Shown here piece after piece: positions 1 to 8,981 of a stretch of DNA of 64,000 bases. The position numbers and the translations under genes were made by a program. Below the pieces are notes generated by a model. It had not been told where the DNA came from. It did no database searches and saw only the letters and a program-made list of their open reading frames with translations. This DNA comes from Brevundimonas sp. AAP58 (GTDB taxonomy: Bacteria > Pseudomonadota > Alphaproteobacteria > Caulobacterales > Caulobacteraceae), in assembly GCF_001295975.1 (NCBI RefSeq), contig NZ_LJHU01000004.1, forward strand, positions 1 through 64,000, in the 5' to 3' direction. The stretch's first letter is position 1. Each line of letters opens with the position of its first letter.

Positions 1-304
1 GGCCGCCGGCGGGTTGAGGCGCGGCGGGACGCGGGGCCTGGGGCGCGGCCGGAGCCTCGGTCCTGGGGCGCGCGACATCAAAGCCCTGGGGCCGCTGGTG
101 ACCCCCGGCCGGAGCGCCCGGACGGCGCTTGATCTCGACGGCGACCGTCTTGGTGCGGCCATGGCTGAAGCTTTGGCGCACGGTGCCGGTGGGCACCGAG
201 CCCACTGCGCGCGGCTTCAGGCTCAGCGGCGCGCGCGGGCCCGTCGTGGACGGGGTTCCCGTGGGAGCCTGGCCTTCGTTGGTCTTGTCGTTCTCGTCAG
301 TCAT
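1..304 (-). CDS. infB: Translation initiation factor IF-2, N-terminal part (cut by window edge)
   Basis: The leftward reading frame starts at ATG 304 and runs off the left edge, giving about 101 residues. They begin MTDENDKTNEG and contain LSLKPRAVGS and GTVRQSFSHGRTKTV followed by an Ala/Pro-rich stretch. That is the usual opening of alphaproteobacterial IF-2 before its GTPase core. IF-2 is the GTPase that places initiator tRNA on the 30S subunit. It is the last visible gene of the rimP-nusA-ylxR-infB operon, separated from ylxR by 121 bases. The GTPase domain lies outside the window, so the identification rests on the N-terminus and the operon context. Confidence 0.88.
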   Translation of the reverse strand, partial: MTDENDKTNEGQAPTGTPSTTGPRAPLSLKPRAVGSVPTGTVRQSFSHGRTKTVAVEIKRRPGAPAGGHQRPQGFDVARPRTEAPAAPQAPRPAAPQPAGG

Positions 305-425
305 CCGGTCGCTTTACTCGTGGGCGGGAAGGTCCGCCGGTCGTCCTAAGGTCGTCTCGTCAAACGCAAATAGCCGTGCGACGCCCGACCCTCCCAAGGA
401 AGGATCGAACCCCGCCCGTTCGCCC

Positions 426-1091
426 TCACGGGCCTGATCCTGGGTCTTCGTCTGACCCGCTCCCGCCGCCGGGCCCTTCGTGAGGGCCCCACTCCGGGGG
501 GCGGAGCGGTCGAAATCCCGCCAATCGCGAGGCCTCCTGGCCCCAGCGATCCGCCCGCCCTCCGGCGAGCAGGACCGCGTGTATCGCATTTTCCAGCCCG
601 AGGGCCAAACTCAAATCGTCCGCGCTGAAGGCCCCGCAGACCTGCGTCGCCTGATGCCGCGCCAGATTGAGCAGTTTGCCGCGCCCGTCTGACGCGCCGT
701 CCGACGCCTCGATCAGCCAGGCCGCCGCACCGATGCGGATCGCCGCCGCGCATTTCTCGAAGCCCGAGATAAGCACGCCTTCGCGTCGGGCAAGCCCCAG
801 CTGGTCCAGACAGCGCCGGACCAGCAGGCTCTCGACCGTATCGGCCAGATCGGCGGGCGCCTTCAGCGGTGCCTTGGCCGAGCGGGAGAACAGGTTCTTC
901 TTCGCCGCCGTCTCGATGGAGGCCCGATCGGCCGCCACCCACATGCCGCGACCCGGCAGCTTGCGCGCCAGATCGGGCACCACCGCGCCGTCCGGGCCCG
1001 CCACGAAGCGGATCAGACAGGTCTCGTCCATCGCCTGGTGCGTGACCAGGTCGCGGCGCTCCCTATCCGATGTCGCGGCGGCGAGACCCAT
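426..1091 (-). CDS. ylxR: YlxR-family RNA-binding protein, with C-terminal L7Ae-like part
   Basis: 221 residues. The first 90 carry the YlxR (DUF448) signature: CLIRFVAGPDG, then a PGRG motif inside LARKLPGRGMWVAADR. Residues about 110-190 resemble an L7Ae-like RNA-binding fold, as in other alphaproteobacterial versions. Its position between nusA and infB is the classical one for this family, whose Gram-positive members bind RNase P RNA and modulate its activity. The early Cys of the common RRC motif is Asp here (ERRDLVTHQ). The last 30 residues are Gly/Pro-rich and probably disordered. Start ATG 1091 lies 18 bases downstream of the nusA stop, consistent with co-transcription. The function is inferred from the family. 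Confidence 0.85.
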   Translation of the reverse strand: MGLAAATSDRERRDLVTHQAMDETCLIRFVAGPDGAVVPDLARKLPGRGMWVAADRASIETAAKKNLFSRSAKAPLKAPADLADTVESLLVRRCLDQLGLARREGVLISGFEKCAAAIRIGAAAWLIEASDGASDGRGKLLNLARHQATQVCGAFSADDLSLALGLENAIHAVLLAGGRADRWGQEASRLAGFRPLRPPEWGPHEGPGGGSGSDEDPGSGP

Positions 1092-1109
1092 GGACGGCTG
1101 CGGCTCCCA

Positions 1110-2840
1110 TCACTGGTCGCGCGGCTGGTCGGGATCCTCGGCGAGGACCTCGGCGTCAGCATCGGCGTCTTGCGGGGCGCTGTCGAAAACGGCCTCGGGG
1201 TCGTATTCGCCCTCGGCGTATTCTTCCTCGTATTCCGGCTCGGGCTGCGGCAGCTCGGACGCATCGATCCAGCCGGCGGCCACGCGGGCCTGGAGGATCA
1301 GCATCTCGGCGTCTTCCTGGGCCAGGTTGAAGCTCTCGAGCACGCCCGGGACCTTCACCCGCTCCCCGTTCTTGACCTCATAGCCGCCGCGGACTTCGTC
1401 GGTGGCCAGGTCGGCCAGGTCCTCGACGGTCTTCACCCCGCCCTCACCCAGAGCGACCGCCATCGGCAGGGTCACGCCCGGCACCTCCAGCACGCCGTCC
1501 TCGACGCCGAGCTCCTTGCGCTTGGCGTCCAGCTCGGCCGCCTGACGATCCAGGAAGTCACGGGCGCGGGCCTGCAGCTCCTCGGCGGTGTCCTCGTCGA
1601 AGCCCTCGATCTCGGCGACTTCGTAGCTCTCGACGTAGGCCAGGTCCTCGACGGTGGCGAAGCCTTCGGTGACCAGCAGCTGGGCGATGACCTCGTCGAC
1701 GTCCAGCGCCTCCTGGAACAGCTGGGTGCGCTCGGCGAACTCGCGCTGGCGACGCTCGCTGTCCTGGGATTCCGTGATGATGTCGATCTGCCAGCCGGTC
1801 AGCTGGGAGGCCAGACGCACGTTCTGGCCGCGACGCCCGATGGCGAGCGACAGCTGCTCGTCCGGCACCACGACCTCGACGCGGTCGGCCTCTTCATCGA
1901 GCACCACCTTGGAGACCTCGGCGGGAGCCAGGGCGTTGACGATGAACGTCGGCTCGTCGTTGTTCCACTGGATGATGTCGATCTTCTCGCCCTGCAGCTC
2001 GGCCACCACCGCCTGGACGCGCGAGCCGCGCATGCCGACGCAGGCGCCGACGGGATCGATGGAGCTGTCGTTCGACAGAACCGCCATCTTGGCGCGCGAG
2101 CCGGCATCGCGGGCGGCGGCGCGGATCTCGATCACGCCGTCATAGACCTCGGGCACTTCCTGGGCGAACAGCTTGGCCATGAAGCCCGGGTGGGCGCGGC
2201 TCAGCATGACCTGCGGGCCCTTGGCCTCGGGGCGGACGTCGTAGATGTAGGTGCGGATCCGGTCGCCGATGTTGAACACCTCGCGCGGGATCGACTGGTC
2301 GCGGCGCATGATGCCCTCGCCCCGGCCCAGGTCGACGATGGTGTTGCCGTATTCGACGCGCTTGACCGTGCCGTTGACGATCTCGCCGACGCGGTCCTTG
2401 AACTCTTCGTACTGGTTGGCGCGCTCGGCTTCGCGGACCTTTCCGGTGATGACCTGGCGGGCCATCTGGGTCTGGACGCGGCCGAACTCGAACGGCGGCA
2501 GCTCCTCGACATATTCCTTGCCGACCACGGCTTCCGGATCGCGCTTGGAGGCGTCGGTCAGCCGCACCATGGCGCTGTCGTTGAACTCCTCCAGCTCGTC
2601 TTCCGGCTGCCAGTCGTCCTCGACGATGGTGACGTGACGCGTCAGGGCCAGTTCGCCGGTCTTGGGATCGATCTTGGCGCGGATATCGTGGTGCGCGCCG
2701 TAGCGCGACTTGGCGCCCTTCTGGATGGCCTCTTCAAGGGCCTCGATCACGATCTCGCGGTCGATGTTCTTTTCCTGCGCCACCGAATTGGCGATCTGGA
2801 GCAGCTCCAGACGGTTGGCGGAGATACCGGTCACGGCCAT
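1110..2840 (-). CDS. nusA: Transcription termination/antitermination factor NusA
   Basis: 576 residues, somewhat longer than E. coli NusA. The N-terminal RNA-polymerase-binding domain covers about 1-125, and the S1 domain about 148-205 ([15 protein letters not shown]). KH1 contains GMRGSR near 269-274 and KH2 contains GRRGQN near 335-340. Helical C-terminal repeats follow, and the protein ends in a strongly acidic tail rich in Glu, Asp and Tyr. NusA binds RNA polymerase and nascent RNA to promote pausing, intrinsic termination and antitermination. Start ATG 2840 overlaps the rimP stop by one base, which indicates translational coupling in the rimP-nusA-ylxR-infB operon. Confidence 0.97.
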   Translation of the reverse strand: MAVTGISANRLELLQIANSVAQEKNIDREIVIEALEEAIQKGAKSRYGAHHDIRAKIDPKTGELALTRHVTIVEDDWQPEDELEEFNDSAMVRLTDASKRDPEAVVGKEYVEELPPFEFGRVQTQMARQVITGKVREAERANQYEEFKDRVGEIVNGTVKRVEYGNTIVDLGRGEGIMRRDQSIPREVFNIGDRIRTYIYDVRPEAKGPQVMLSRAHPGFMAKLFAQEVPEVYDGVIEIRAAARDAGSRAKMAVLSNDSSIDPVGACVGMRGSRVQAVVAELQGEKIDIIQWNNDEPTFIVNALAPAEVSKVVLDEEADRVEVVVPDEQLSLAIGRRGQNVRLASQLTGWQIDIITESQDSERRQREFAERTQLFQEALDVDEVIAQLLVTEGFATVEDLAYVESYEVAEIEGFDEDTAEELQARARDFLDRQAAELDAKRKELGVEDGVLEVPGVTLPMAVALGEGGVKTVEDLADLATDEVRGGYEVKNGERVKVPGVLESFNLAQEDAEMLILQARVAAGWIDASELPQPEPEYEEEYAEGEYDPEAVFDSAPQDADADAEVLAEDPDQPRDQ

Positions 2841-3433
2841 CAGGCGTCGTCCTCAGTGGTCTTGATGTTGGTGTTCGCTTCGACGCTTCCAGAGGGAAGG
2901 CCGTCGTCTTCGGGTTCGCCCCGCGCGGCGCGGATCGCGGCCCCGCGCTTCAGGAGCGCATCGTTCATGACCAGCTTGGCGTCTACCAGCCAGTCGAAGG
3001 GGATCAGCGCGGTGTCGTCCTCGCCGTCCAGATCGATGGCGATGTTCTCGCCCTCGGTCCCGGCCACGACGCCCTTGAAGCGCTTGCGTCCCTCGATCAT
3101 GCGATCGGTCTCCAGCCGCGCCTCCAGCCCTTCGAAGATGTCGAAATCCTTCAGCCGGGTCAGGGGCCGGTCGATTCCCGGCGAGGATATCTCAAGCAGA
3201 TACTCCCCCGCGATCGGATCCGCGGCATCCAGCACCTCGGACACCGCGCGGCTCAGCCGGGCGCATTCCTCGACGGAGATGTCGTTGTCCGCCGGCCGCT
3301 CGGCCATGATCTGAAGCCGACGCCGCAGCGTACCCCCCATCAGCCGCACGCGCACGATCTCCAGGCCGAGCGTCTCCGCGACGGGATCGACCAGCTCCAG
3401 GATTTCGCGATCTTCGACGGTCTTGGCGCGCAA
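2840..3433 (-). CDS. rimP: Ribosome maturation factor RimP
   Basis: 197 residues with the RimP pattern: a [12 protein letters not shown] strand, [31 protein letters not shown], then a C-terminal Sm-like beta barrel and an acidic tail. RimP acts late in 30S subunit assembly. It is the first gene of the leftward rimP-nusA-ylxR-infB operon. Upstream, 3454-3550 holds a possible promoter and a terminator-like hairpin (listed separately), so expression may be set in the leader. The tail after the Sm-like domain ([20 protein letters not shown]) is longer than in E. coli RimP. Confidence 0.93.
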   Translation of the reverse strand: MRAKTVEDREILELVDPVAETLGLEIVRVRLMGGTLRRRLQIMAERPADNDISVEECARLSRAVSEVLDAADPIAGEYLLEISSPGIDRPLTRLKDFDIFEGLEARLETDRMIEGRKRFKGVVAGTEGENIAIDLDGEDDTALIPFDWLVDAKLVMNDALLKRGAAIRAARGEPEDDGLPSGSVEANTNIKTTEDDA

Positions 3434-3453
3434 GGACGGGGTTCTGTTTCGGG

Positions 3454-3491
3454 CAAAAGAAAAAGCGGTCGGCCATCCAGGCCGCCGCTTT
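3454..3491 (-). terminator. Terminator/attenuator-like hairpin in the rimP leader
   Basis: Read leftward, arm AAAGCGG-CGGCC pairs with GGCCG-a-CCGCTTT around a loop of about five bases, followed by TTTTTCTTTTG. This is the form of an intrinsic terminator, and it lies only about 20 bases upstream of the rimP start. A separate terminator (3551-3578) already serves the upstream gene, so this one may act as an attenuator of the rimP operon. No ribosomal-protein ligand site or leader peptide was recognised. Confidence 0.6.
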
Positions 3492-3500
3492 GAACGACGC

Positions 3501-3556
3501 CGTTGGACGCCGGTCTAACGATGTGGGGAGCTCTATAGACCCGCTTTTGCCGAAAG
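3501..3556 (-). promoter_or_regulatory. Possible promoter of the rimP operon
   Basis: Between the two terminator-like hairpins the leftward strand contains TCTATAGAG as a candidate -10, with TTCGGC about 16 bases upstream as a weak -35. A transcript starting here would run through the hairpin at 3454-3491 before reaching rimP. The match to consensus is loose and the call depends mainly on position. Confidence 0.3.
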
Positions 3557-3578
3557 AAAAGGGCGGTGCCGGCCGCCC
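3551..3578 (-). terminator. Intrinsic terminator of the small membrane-protein gene
   Basis: Leftward, GGGCGG and CCGCCC form a six-base-pair GC stem with a six-base loop (CCGGCA), followed by TTTTCTTTCGG. It sits 10 bases past the stop codon at 3589. Confidence 0.7.
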
Positions 3579-3588
3579 CTCTCAACCA

Positions 3589-3957
3589 TCAGTGCGCGTG
3601 AGCGCGCTTGCGTCCGAACCCGCCGGTCAGCAGGGTCTTGATGAAGAAGAAGACGGCGATGACGATCGCATAGCCGAGGAACAGCGCCAGCCGCGTGATC
3701 CAGAAGCCGCCGTCGGTCAGGTCGGGCAGCAGGAAGGCGCTGCCGCCCAGCATTGGCCGCAAGGCCTCGATCAGGGTGTGGACCAGGGTCGCGCCCAGCG
3801 CCGCACCCCACAGGCCGCTCCAGGCGCCCATCAGGAAGAAGCCGAACACGGCGGCGATCACCAGACCCATGACCTGATTGACGCCGTCGAAGCCGCTGTC
3901 GGCCAGGGCCAGCAGGCCCTGCAGCAGATTGCCCAGCTGGGCGAGAAGGTCTTCCAT
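3589..3957 (-). CDS. Small uncharacterised membrane protein
   Basis: 122 residues with no family I recognise. About three hydrophobic segments are visible: near 30-45 (VMGLVIAAVFGFFLMGAWSG), 48-65, and near 85-108 (ALFLGYAIVIAVFFFIKTLL). A basic His-containing tail (RKRAHAH) ends the protein. This suggests a small inner-membrane protein. It stands alone between dut and the rimP operon and has its own terminator. A GGGTTAACG motif lies about 50 bases upstream, but I cannot say whether it is a regulatory site. Confidence 0.7.
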   Translation of the reverse strand: MEDLLAQLGNLLQGLLALADSGFDGVNQVMGLVIAAVFGFFLMGAWSGLWGAALGATLVHTLIEALRPMLGGSAFLLPDLTDGGFWITRLALFLGYAIVIAVFFFIKTLLTGGFGRKRAHAH

Positions 3958-4038
3958 GACGCGCCGCTCCGGTTCGATTTCCCACGGCCCCGCTTGGCCG
4001 TCGGCAGGGTTAACGCCGGTCGCCGGAAATGGCTCCGC

Positions 4039-4488
4039 TTAGCGTCCCGTCGATCCGAAACCGCCCGCGCCGCGCTCGGTCTCGTCCAGCGTCTCGACCT
4101 CTGTGACCGTCACCTGCGCGACCGGCGCGATCACCATCTGGGCGATGCGCTCGCCCCGCCGGATCACGAAGGGCTCCTGCCCGAGGTTGACGAGGATCAC
4201 CCCCACCTCGCCGCGATAATCGCTGTCGATGGTGCCCGGCGTGTTCAGGCAGGTGACGCCGTGCTTCAGCGCCAGCCCCGAGCGCGGCCGGACCTGCGCT
4301 TCCCAGCCTGGCTGCAAGGCCATCTTGAGGCCCGTGGGCACAAGCGCCCGCGCGCCGGGCTGAAGCGTCAGGGGCGCCTCGTCAGCCACTGCCGCCCGCA
4401 GGTCCATGCCCGCCGAGCCAGCAGTTTCATATGCCGGGAGCGTCAGCCCCTCGGCATGCGGCAGGCGCTGGATGCGGAGCGTGCTCAA
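4039..4488 (-). CDS. dut: dUTP diphosphatase
   Basis: 149 residues with the five trimeric-dUTPase motifs in order: AGMDLRA, RPRSGLA, the uracil-binding region [20 protein letters not shown], and the C-terminal [11 protein letters not shown] that closes over the substrate. The enzyme hydrolyses dUTP to dUMP and diphosphate, keeping uracil out of DNA and feeding dTMP synthesis. The gene starts nine bases after the coaBC stop on the same strand, so the two are probably co-transcribed. That pairing is common in Proteobacteria. Confidence 0.97.
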   Translation of the reverse strand: MSTLRIQRLPHAEGLTLPAYETAGSAGMDLRAAVADEAPLTLQPGARALVPTGLKMALQPGWEAQVRPRSGLALKHGVTCLNTPGTIDSDYRGEVGVILVNLGQEPFVIRRGERIAQMVIAPVAQVTVTEVETLDETERGAGGFGSTGR

Positions 4489-4497
4489 CGGCGGTCC

Positions 4498-5727
4498 TCA
4501 GGCTTTGGCGGCGAAATGATCGGCGATCCGGTCGGCGAGGCGCTGGGCCACCTCGGTCTTGGACAGGCGCGGCCAGGGCTCGGCGGTGTCCCTGGTGACC
4601 AGCAGCACGGTATTGCCGTCCGCGCCGAAGACGTCGGCGGACACGTCGTTGCCGACGATCCAGTCGCAGCCCTTCCTCGACAACTTGGCCCGGGCGTTGG
4701 CCTCCAGATCGGTGGTCTCGGCTGCGAATCCGATGACAAGCGACGGCCGGTTCGGTCCCGCCTTGGCGATGCCCGCGAGGATGTCGGGGTTCTCGATCAG
4801 GGCCAGAGCGGGCGGGCCGCCGGGCGCCTTCTTGATCTTTCCGCCAGCGATGGTGTCGACGCGCCAGTCCGCCACGGCCGCCGAGAGCACCGCGATATCG
4901 GCGGGAAGCGCGGCCTGCGTCGCCGCCTGCATCTGCAAGGCCGTCTCGACGTCGACGCGGGTCACCCCCAGCGGTGCGGGCAGGCCCGTCGGCCCCGACA
5001 CCAGGGTCACGTCCGCTCCTCGCTCGGCGAGCGTAGCGGCGATGGCGTACCCCTGCTTGCCGCTGGACCGATTGGTCAAGCCGCGCACCGGATCAATCGG
5101 CTCGAACGTGGGCCCCGCCGTGACCACAGCCTTTCGCCCGGCCAGCGGCCGCCCGGCCGGGCCCGCGAGCTGGGCCTGGATGGCCTCCAGGATCGCCGCC
5201 GGCTCGGCCATGCGGCCGGGTCCGAACTCGCCGCAGGCCATCTCGCCGTCGTCGGGGCCGACGACCGCCATCCCGTGCAGGCCAGAGAAGCCTTTCAGCC
5301 GCGTGACGTTCGCCTGCACCGCCGGGTGGGTCCACATGCGCACATTCATGGCCGGAGCCAGCAGCACGCGCTTGTCCGTGGCCAGCAGCGTCGTCGAGGC
5401 CAGGTCGTCGGCCATGCCGTTCGCCGCCTTGGCGATCAGTCCCGCCGTCGCCGGCGCCACGACCAACAGATCGGCCCAGCGCGACAGCTCGATGTGGCCC
5501 ATCGTCGTCTCGTCATCGGGCAGGAACAGGCTTTGCCGGACCGGATGACCGGTCAGCGCCGCAAGGGAAAGAGGGGTGACGAAGGCCGCGCCACCATCGG
5601 TCAGCACCGATCGGACTTCGGCCCCGGCCTTCCTGAGCATGCGCACCAGCTCGAGCGCCTTGTAGGCCGCGATGCCACCGCCCACGATCAACAGGATCTT
5701 TCGGCCGTTCAGAGCGGGACTGGGCAT
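4498..5727 (-). CDS. coaBC: Bifunctional phosphopantothenoylcysteine decarboxylase/synthetase
   Basis: 409 residues from ATG 5727 (MPSPALNGRKILL). The frame stays open about 300 bases further upstream, but that part has no family similarity and covers the divergent promoter, so it is excluded. The N-terminal CoaC flavoprotein domain has GGGIAAYKALELVR and the substrate motif PAMNVRMW. The C-terminal CoaB domain begins near TAGPTFEPIDPVR and holds the lysine-rich KIKKAPGG motif. The protein makes 4'-phosphopantetheine from 4'-phosphopantothenate and cysteine in CoA synthesis. It heads a likely two-gene unit with dut. Confidence 0.95.
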   Translation of the reverse strand: MPSPALNGRKILLIVGGGIAAYKALELVRMLRKAGAEVRSVLTDGGAAFVTPLSLAALTGHPVRQSLFLPDDETTMGHIELSRWADLLVVAPATAGLIAKAANGMADDLASTTLLATDKRVLLAPAMNVRMWTHPAVQANVTRLKGFSGLHGMAVVGPDDGEMACGEFGPGRMAEPAAILEAIQAQLAGPAGRPLAGRKAVVTAGPTFEPIDPVRGLTNRSSGKQGYAIAATLAERGADVTLVSGPTGLPAPLGVTRVDVETALQMQAATQAALPADIAVLSAAVADWRVDTIAGGKIKKAPGGPPALALIENPDILAGIAKAGPNRPSLVIGFAAETTDLEANARAKLSRKGCDWIVGNDVSADVFGADGNTVLLVTRDTAEPWPRLSKTEVAQRLADRIADHFAAKA

Positions 5728-5779
5728 GGCCTTCCTGTAGCGGCCACCGAGCGGCCGGTCGAGCCGCGAAAAAAGAACA

Positions 5780-5807
5780 TTGCATGAACAGTCTGGTTGT
5801 GCATAAC
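5780..5807 (+). promoter_or_regulatory. Candidate sigma-70 promoter for the lipoprotein gene
   Basis: TTGCAT and CATAAC separated by 16 bases, about 30 bases upstream of the ATG at 5837. Position and spacing fit, but both hexamers are imperfect. Confidence 0.35.
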
Positions 5808-5836
5808 GTCGTTTCGCGGCAAGGTTGGAGGTTGAA

Positions 5837-6340
5837 ATGAAAGCGACGTGGATAGGCGCGACACTGGTCGCGGTGCTGGGGCTGGCGGCCTGCGGGAATG
5901 GAGAGTCCGCCGTCGAGACGCGTGACCGGGCGCTGACGGCACCGGTTTCGTTGATGTCGGCGACGGTTCCCGAGGTGTCCGGAGAGCCGGTCGCCGCGGC
6001 GGCCGAGGCACCGGCCCCCCTGACCGCCAATCGGCGGGAGACGGTCGATGAGAAGATCCAGCGTCTCTACGAGCGCAACGGGGCGGACTTTGGCGCTCGC
6101 TCGCCCGAGGAGTTCCTGTCGAGGATCACCGCCTTCACGACCTCGCCGCCGTCCGGGACGGACCGGGCGACGCGGCCGAACGGCGATGTCCTGCTGTATC
6201 AAGCCTCGACCAACACCTTCGCCGTGGTAGACCGCGAAGGCACCCCTCGCACGATGTTCAAGCCCGACGAGGGTGAAGCCTACTGGGCTGAGCAGAAGGC
6301 CGCGGCACCCACGTTCGGACAACGCCGCTCCAACGGCTAG
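5837..6340 (+). CDS. Putative lipoprotein of unknown function
   Basis: 167 residues from ATG 5837 (MKATWIGAT). A TTG 12 bases upstream is in frame, but the GGAGG-like ribosome site fits the ATG. A signal peptide with lipobox LAAC predicts a lipidated Cys near residue 18. The mature part is Ala/Pro-rich at first, then has a soluble region with ETVDEKIQRLYERNGADFG and a C-terminal stretch with DVLLYQASTNTFAVVDREGTPRTMF. I do not recognise a named family. It is divergent from coaBC and convergent with the XRE regulator. Confidence 0.75.
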   Translation: MKATWIGATLVAVLGLAACGNGESAVETRDRALTAPVSLMSATVPEVSGEPVAAAAEAPAPLTANRRETVDEKIQRLYERNGADFGARSPEEFLSRITAFTTSPPSGTDRATRPNGDVLLYQASTNTFAVVDREGTPRTMFKPDEGEAYWAEQKAAAPTFGQRRSNG

Positions 6341-6367
6341 GACGGCCGACGGAGCGACCCGCGAGCC

Positions 6368-6778
6368 TTAGTCGGCGTCAGGTCTGTCTGCCATTTCACG
6401 GATCAGATCGAGCGCCAACTTCTGCTGGCGCGGCGACAACCGAGGGGCCATTCGGGCGATCTCGATGGTGTGCCGTGTCGCCGGGAAGTCGTGCTCGAAA
6501 GCGGGAGCACCCTCCTCGGCCATGCCAGGTTGTGTGCCGCCCAGCCCCTGGAAAAAGTAGGCCACGTCGACCTTGAAGAAGCGCGCGATGTCCCAGAGCT
6601 TGGACGCCGAAATCCGGTTGGTGCCCTTCTCGTACTTCTGGATCTGCTGGAAGGTCAGGCCGAGCGCGCGCCCAAGGTCACTCTGGTTATAGCCCAGGCT
6701 GATGCGTTTCTCGCAGACCCGACGCCCCACGTGCCGGTCCACCGGATGGGGACCATCCTCTCCCTTGCCTCTCGCCAT
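6368..6778 (-). CDS. XRE-family helix-turn-helix regulator
   Basis: 136 residues. Residues about 15-75 form a Cro/cI-type HTH: GRRVCEKRISLGYNQSDLGRAL, then the recognition helix in LTFQQIQKYEKGTNRISASKL. The FQQIQKYEKG form is typical of a large alphaproteobacterial group of small XRE regulators. The C-terminal half (RQQKLALDLIREMADR) probably dimerises. The target is unknown. The gene stands alone between a convergent lipoprotein gene and lnt. Confidence 0.85.
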   Translation of the reverse strand: MARGKGEDGPHPVDRHVGRRVCEKRISLGYNQSDLGRALGLTFQQIQKYEKGTNRISASKLWDIARFFKVDVAYFFQGLGGTQPGMAEEGAPAFEHDFPATRHTIEIARMAPRLSPRQQKLALDLIREMADRPDAD

Positions 6779-6945
6779 TTCGTTCGCCGTTGTGAAAAGT
6801 TCGTATGGTGGGTGACGCCATGCGCCTACAGCCAGCGCGTGTCATGTAAATTCTGGGAAATGGCGATTCCGGTCATTGACACAACAGCATCGATCCAGAG
6901 AGCACGTCGATGTGGCATCTGCTGCCACGACGAAAGGCCCCTTTC

Positions 6946-8532
6946 TCACGTTTGCCCACGACGCGCTCCGAGACGAGCCACGGCGAGCGGCAAAAAGCCA
7001 ATCAGCAGCAGAAGCGCAAAGGGGATGTCGCCGAACCCGCCATAGACCGTCGGCGACGTCGCCGCCGGAAGTCGAGCGTCGATCACCCCGCTCTCGCCGC
7101 TGTTCAACCGCTGACCCTCGATCACTCGACCCCAGGGATCGATCATGGCTGAAACGCCGGTCGGGGTGGCGCGCACCACGGGCAGACCGGTTTCGATCGC
7201 GCGATAGCTGGCGAGGTTCAGATGTTGAAGCGGCCCCGACGTCGCCCCAAACCAGGCGTCGTTCGACACATTCACGATCCATTCGGGGCGGCCTCGCCCT
7301 GCGGGCGTGAAGCCGGGATAGAGGCTTTCATAGCAGATCAGGGGCTGGACCCTCGACCCGTTCGGCAGGTCGATAGGCGCAGGCGTCGGCCCGGCGCTGA
7401 AGTCAGCCGGCATGTGAACCAGACTGCGTACGCCGAGCGCGCTCATCAGCCCACCCAACGGCAGGAACTCGCCGAACGGCACAAGCCGGTGCTTGTCATA
7501 GATCGCCCCGACCCGCAGCCCCTCGCCCCCTTCGTCATGCAGGGCGATCAGGCTGTTGTAGTAGCGGGCCTGTCCATCCTCGCCGCGCTCGCCGCGCGCG
7601 AAGCCCGCCAGCAGCGTCTGTCCCGGCTGGAGCGCGCCGGCGATGGCGACGCCATCGGGCGAGCCGGGCGCGAAGACATCACCAAAACTGGCGGGCAAAG
7701 CCCCCTCCGGCCAGACGACCAGATCGGGCAGGGCCTCGCCCGGTCGGGCGGTCAGGTTGACATAGCGGTCGACGATCGAGCGATAGGCTTCCGGGGTCCA
7801 TTTGGACTCCTGATCAACATCAGGCTGGACGATACGGACCAGCGTCGCCGTTTCCTGCACCTCGGCTCCGGCCAGTCGGATCGTGCCACCGACGATCAGG
7901 GAGGCGAACACAACCGCGCCTGCGATTGCGACGCCGATACGGCCCTTTCGCGGTCCAGGCGCGAGCAAGGGCGCGAACGCCGCAGCGGCGGCTACCGTCA
8001 TCAGACCCAGGCCATACACCCCCGCGACCGAGGCGAACTGCGACGCCGCCGAACCGGCCCGCCATCCCGCGCCAGCCGGATTCCATGGAAAGCCCGTCAG
8101 CACATGGCCCCTTAGCCATTCGAAGAGGGCGAACAGGGCGGCGAACACCAGAACGCGCGCCAGACCTTGCGGCGCGAACCGGCGATAAAGCGCCGTGGCC
8201 GCGCCCCAGAACAGGCCAATCCCGGCAGGCAGCAAACTGGCCGCGAACGGTGCCATCCAAGCCTGGGCCGGGTTGACCAGAAAGGCCTCGGCCACCCACC
8301 AGCAGCCCACGAGGAAGTATCCGAACCCCGCGAGCCACCCGACCCAGAAGGCTCCGCGCACGGTGCCCGACCGCTCGGCCAGCAGCATCAAGAGCGGATA
8401 GGCGATCAGGCCCGGCAGAAATCCGAACGGCGGATGCACCAGCGCGGCCAGCACCCCGGCGGTCAGGGCGAGACCGATCCGGCTCCAGCGCCCCACCAGC
8501 AAAGGGGCCAGCATGTCTCGCCCTCTGGTCAC
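6946..8532 (-). CDS. lnt: Apolipoprotein N-acyltransferase
   Basis: 528 residues from GTG 8532, which overlaps the ybeY stop (GTGA). ATG 8514 is an alternative start. An N-terminal set of membrane helices is followed by a periplasmic nitrilase domain carrying the Glu-Lys-Cys triad: Glu in WPEGALP, Lys in YDKHRLVPFGE, Cys in LICYESLYP. A final membrane helix precedes the end. Lnt transfers the third acyl chain to the N-terminal Cys of lipoproteins. Predicted clients in this window include MltA, LptE, the DUF3576 protein and the lipoprotein at 5837. It ends the leftward miaB-phoH-ybeY-lnt chain. Confidence 0.96.
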   Translation of the reverse strand: MTRGRDMLAPLLVGRWSRIGLALTAGVLAALVHPPFGFLPGLIAYPLLMLLAERSGTVRGAFWVGWLAGFGYFLVGCWWVAEAFLVNPAQAWMAPFAASLLPAGIGLFWGAATALYRRFAPQGLARVLVFAALFALFEWLRGHVLTGFPWNPAGAGWRAGSAASQFASVAGVYGLGLMTVAAAAAFAPLLAPGPRKGRIGVAIAGAVVFASLIVGGTIRLAGAEVQETATLVRIVQPDVDQESKWTPEAYRSIVDRYVNLTARPGEALPDLVVWPEGALPASFGDVFAPGSPDGVAIAGALQPGQTLLAGFARGERGEDGQARYYNSLIALHDEGGEGLRVGAIYDKHRLVPFGEFLPLGGLMSALGVRSLVHMPADFSAGPTPAPIDLPNGSRVQPLICYESLYPGFTPAGRGRPEWIVNVSNDAWFGATSGPLQHLNLASYRAIETGLPVVRATPTGVSAMIDPWGRVIEGQRLNSGESGVIDARLPAATSPTVYGGFGDIPFALLLLIGFLPLAVARLGARRGQT

Positions 8533-8981
8533 GGCAGAACCCGATAGGGGTCGGCGACACCCAGATCCGCCAGGATCTCGCGCTCCTCGGCCTCCATGGC
8601 CTCGGCTTCGGCGTCAACCTCGTGGTCGCGGCCGAGCAGGTGCAACACGCCGTGGACGGTCAGATGGGTCAGGTGGTTCGCGAGGGTCTTGGACTGCGCC
8701 TCGGCCTCGGCCGCGCAGGTCTCATGGGCCAGAACGATATCACCCAGCGGCTGGACGTCGGCCCCCGGCATGGGCGCGGCAGGAAAGGACAGGACGTTGG
8801 TCGGGCTGTCCTTGCCCCGGAACCGGGCGTTGAGGTCGCGCACGGTATCGTCATCGGTCAGCAGGATCGTCACTGTTCCGGTCGCCGAACCCAATGCCGC
8901 CCGTGCCGCGCGCGTCACCACGGCCTCGACGTCGGCGACGGCCGCCGACCAGGCCTCGACCTCGACCTCGACCTCGATCAT
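8529..8981 (-). CDS. ybeY: Endoribonuclease YbeY (16S rRNA maturation)
   Basis: 150 residues. The zinc site HGVLHLLGRDH matches the family pattern HGxLHLxGxDH near the C-terminus, and the DDDTVRDLNARFRGKD and PTNVLSFP motifs are present. YbeY acts in 16S rRNA 3'-end maturation and ribosome quality control. It overlaps phoH by four bases and lnt by four bases, so the chain is translationally coupled. Confidence 0.96.
   Translation of the reverse strand: MIEVEVEVEAWSAAVADVEAVVTRAARAALGSATGTVTILLTDDDTVRDLNARFRGKDSPTNVLSFPAAPMPGADVQPLGDIVLAHETCAAEAEAQSKTLANHLTHLTVHGVLHLLGRDHEVDAEAEAMEAEEREILADLGVADPYRVLP

Noticed and set aside
1038-3314. 758-codon + strand frame opposite nusA and rimP
   Set aside because: Antisense shadow; its translation is repetitive LGxLxx/Asp-rich text without motifs, while nusA and rimP are unambiguous.
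5728-6030. N-terminal extension of coaBC by 101 residues
   Set aside because: The added residues show no CoaC similarity, overlap the divergent lipoprotein gene and would remove its promoter.
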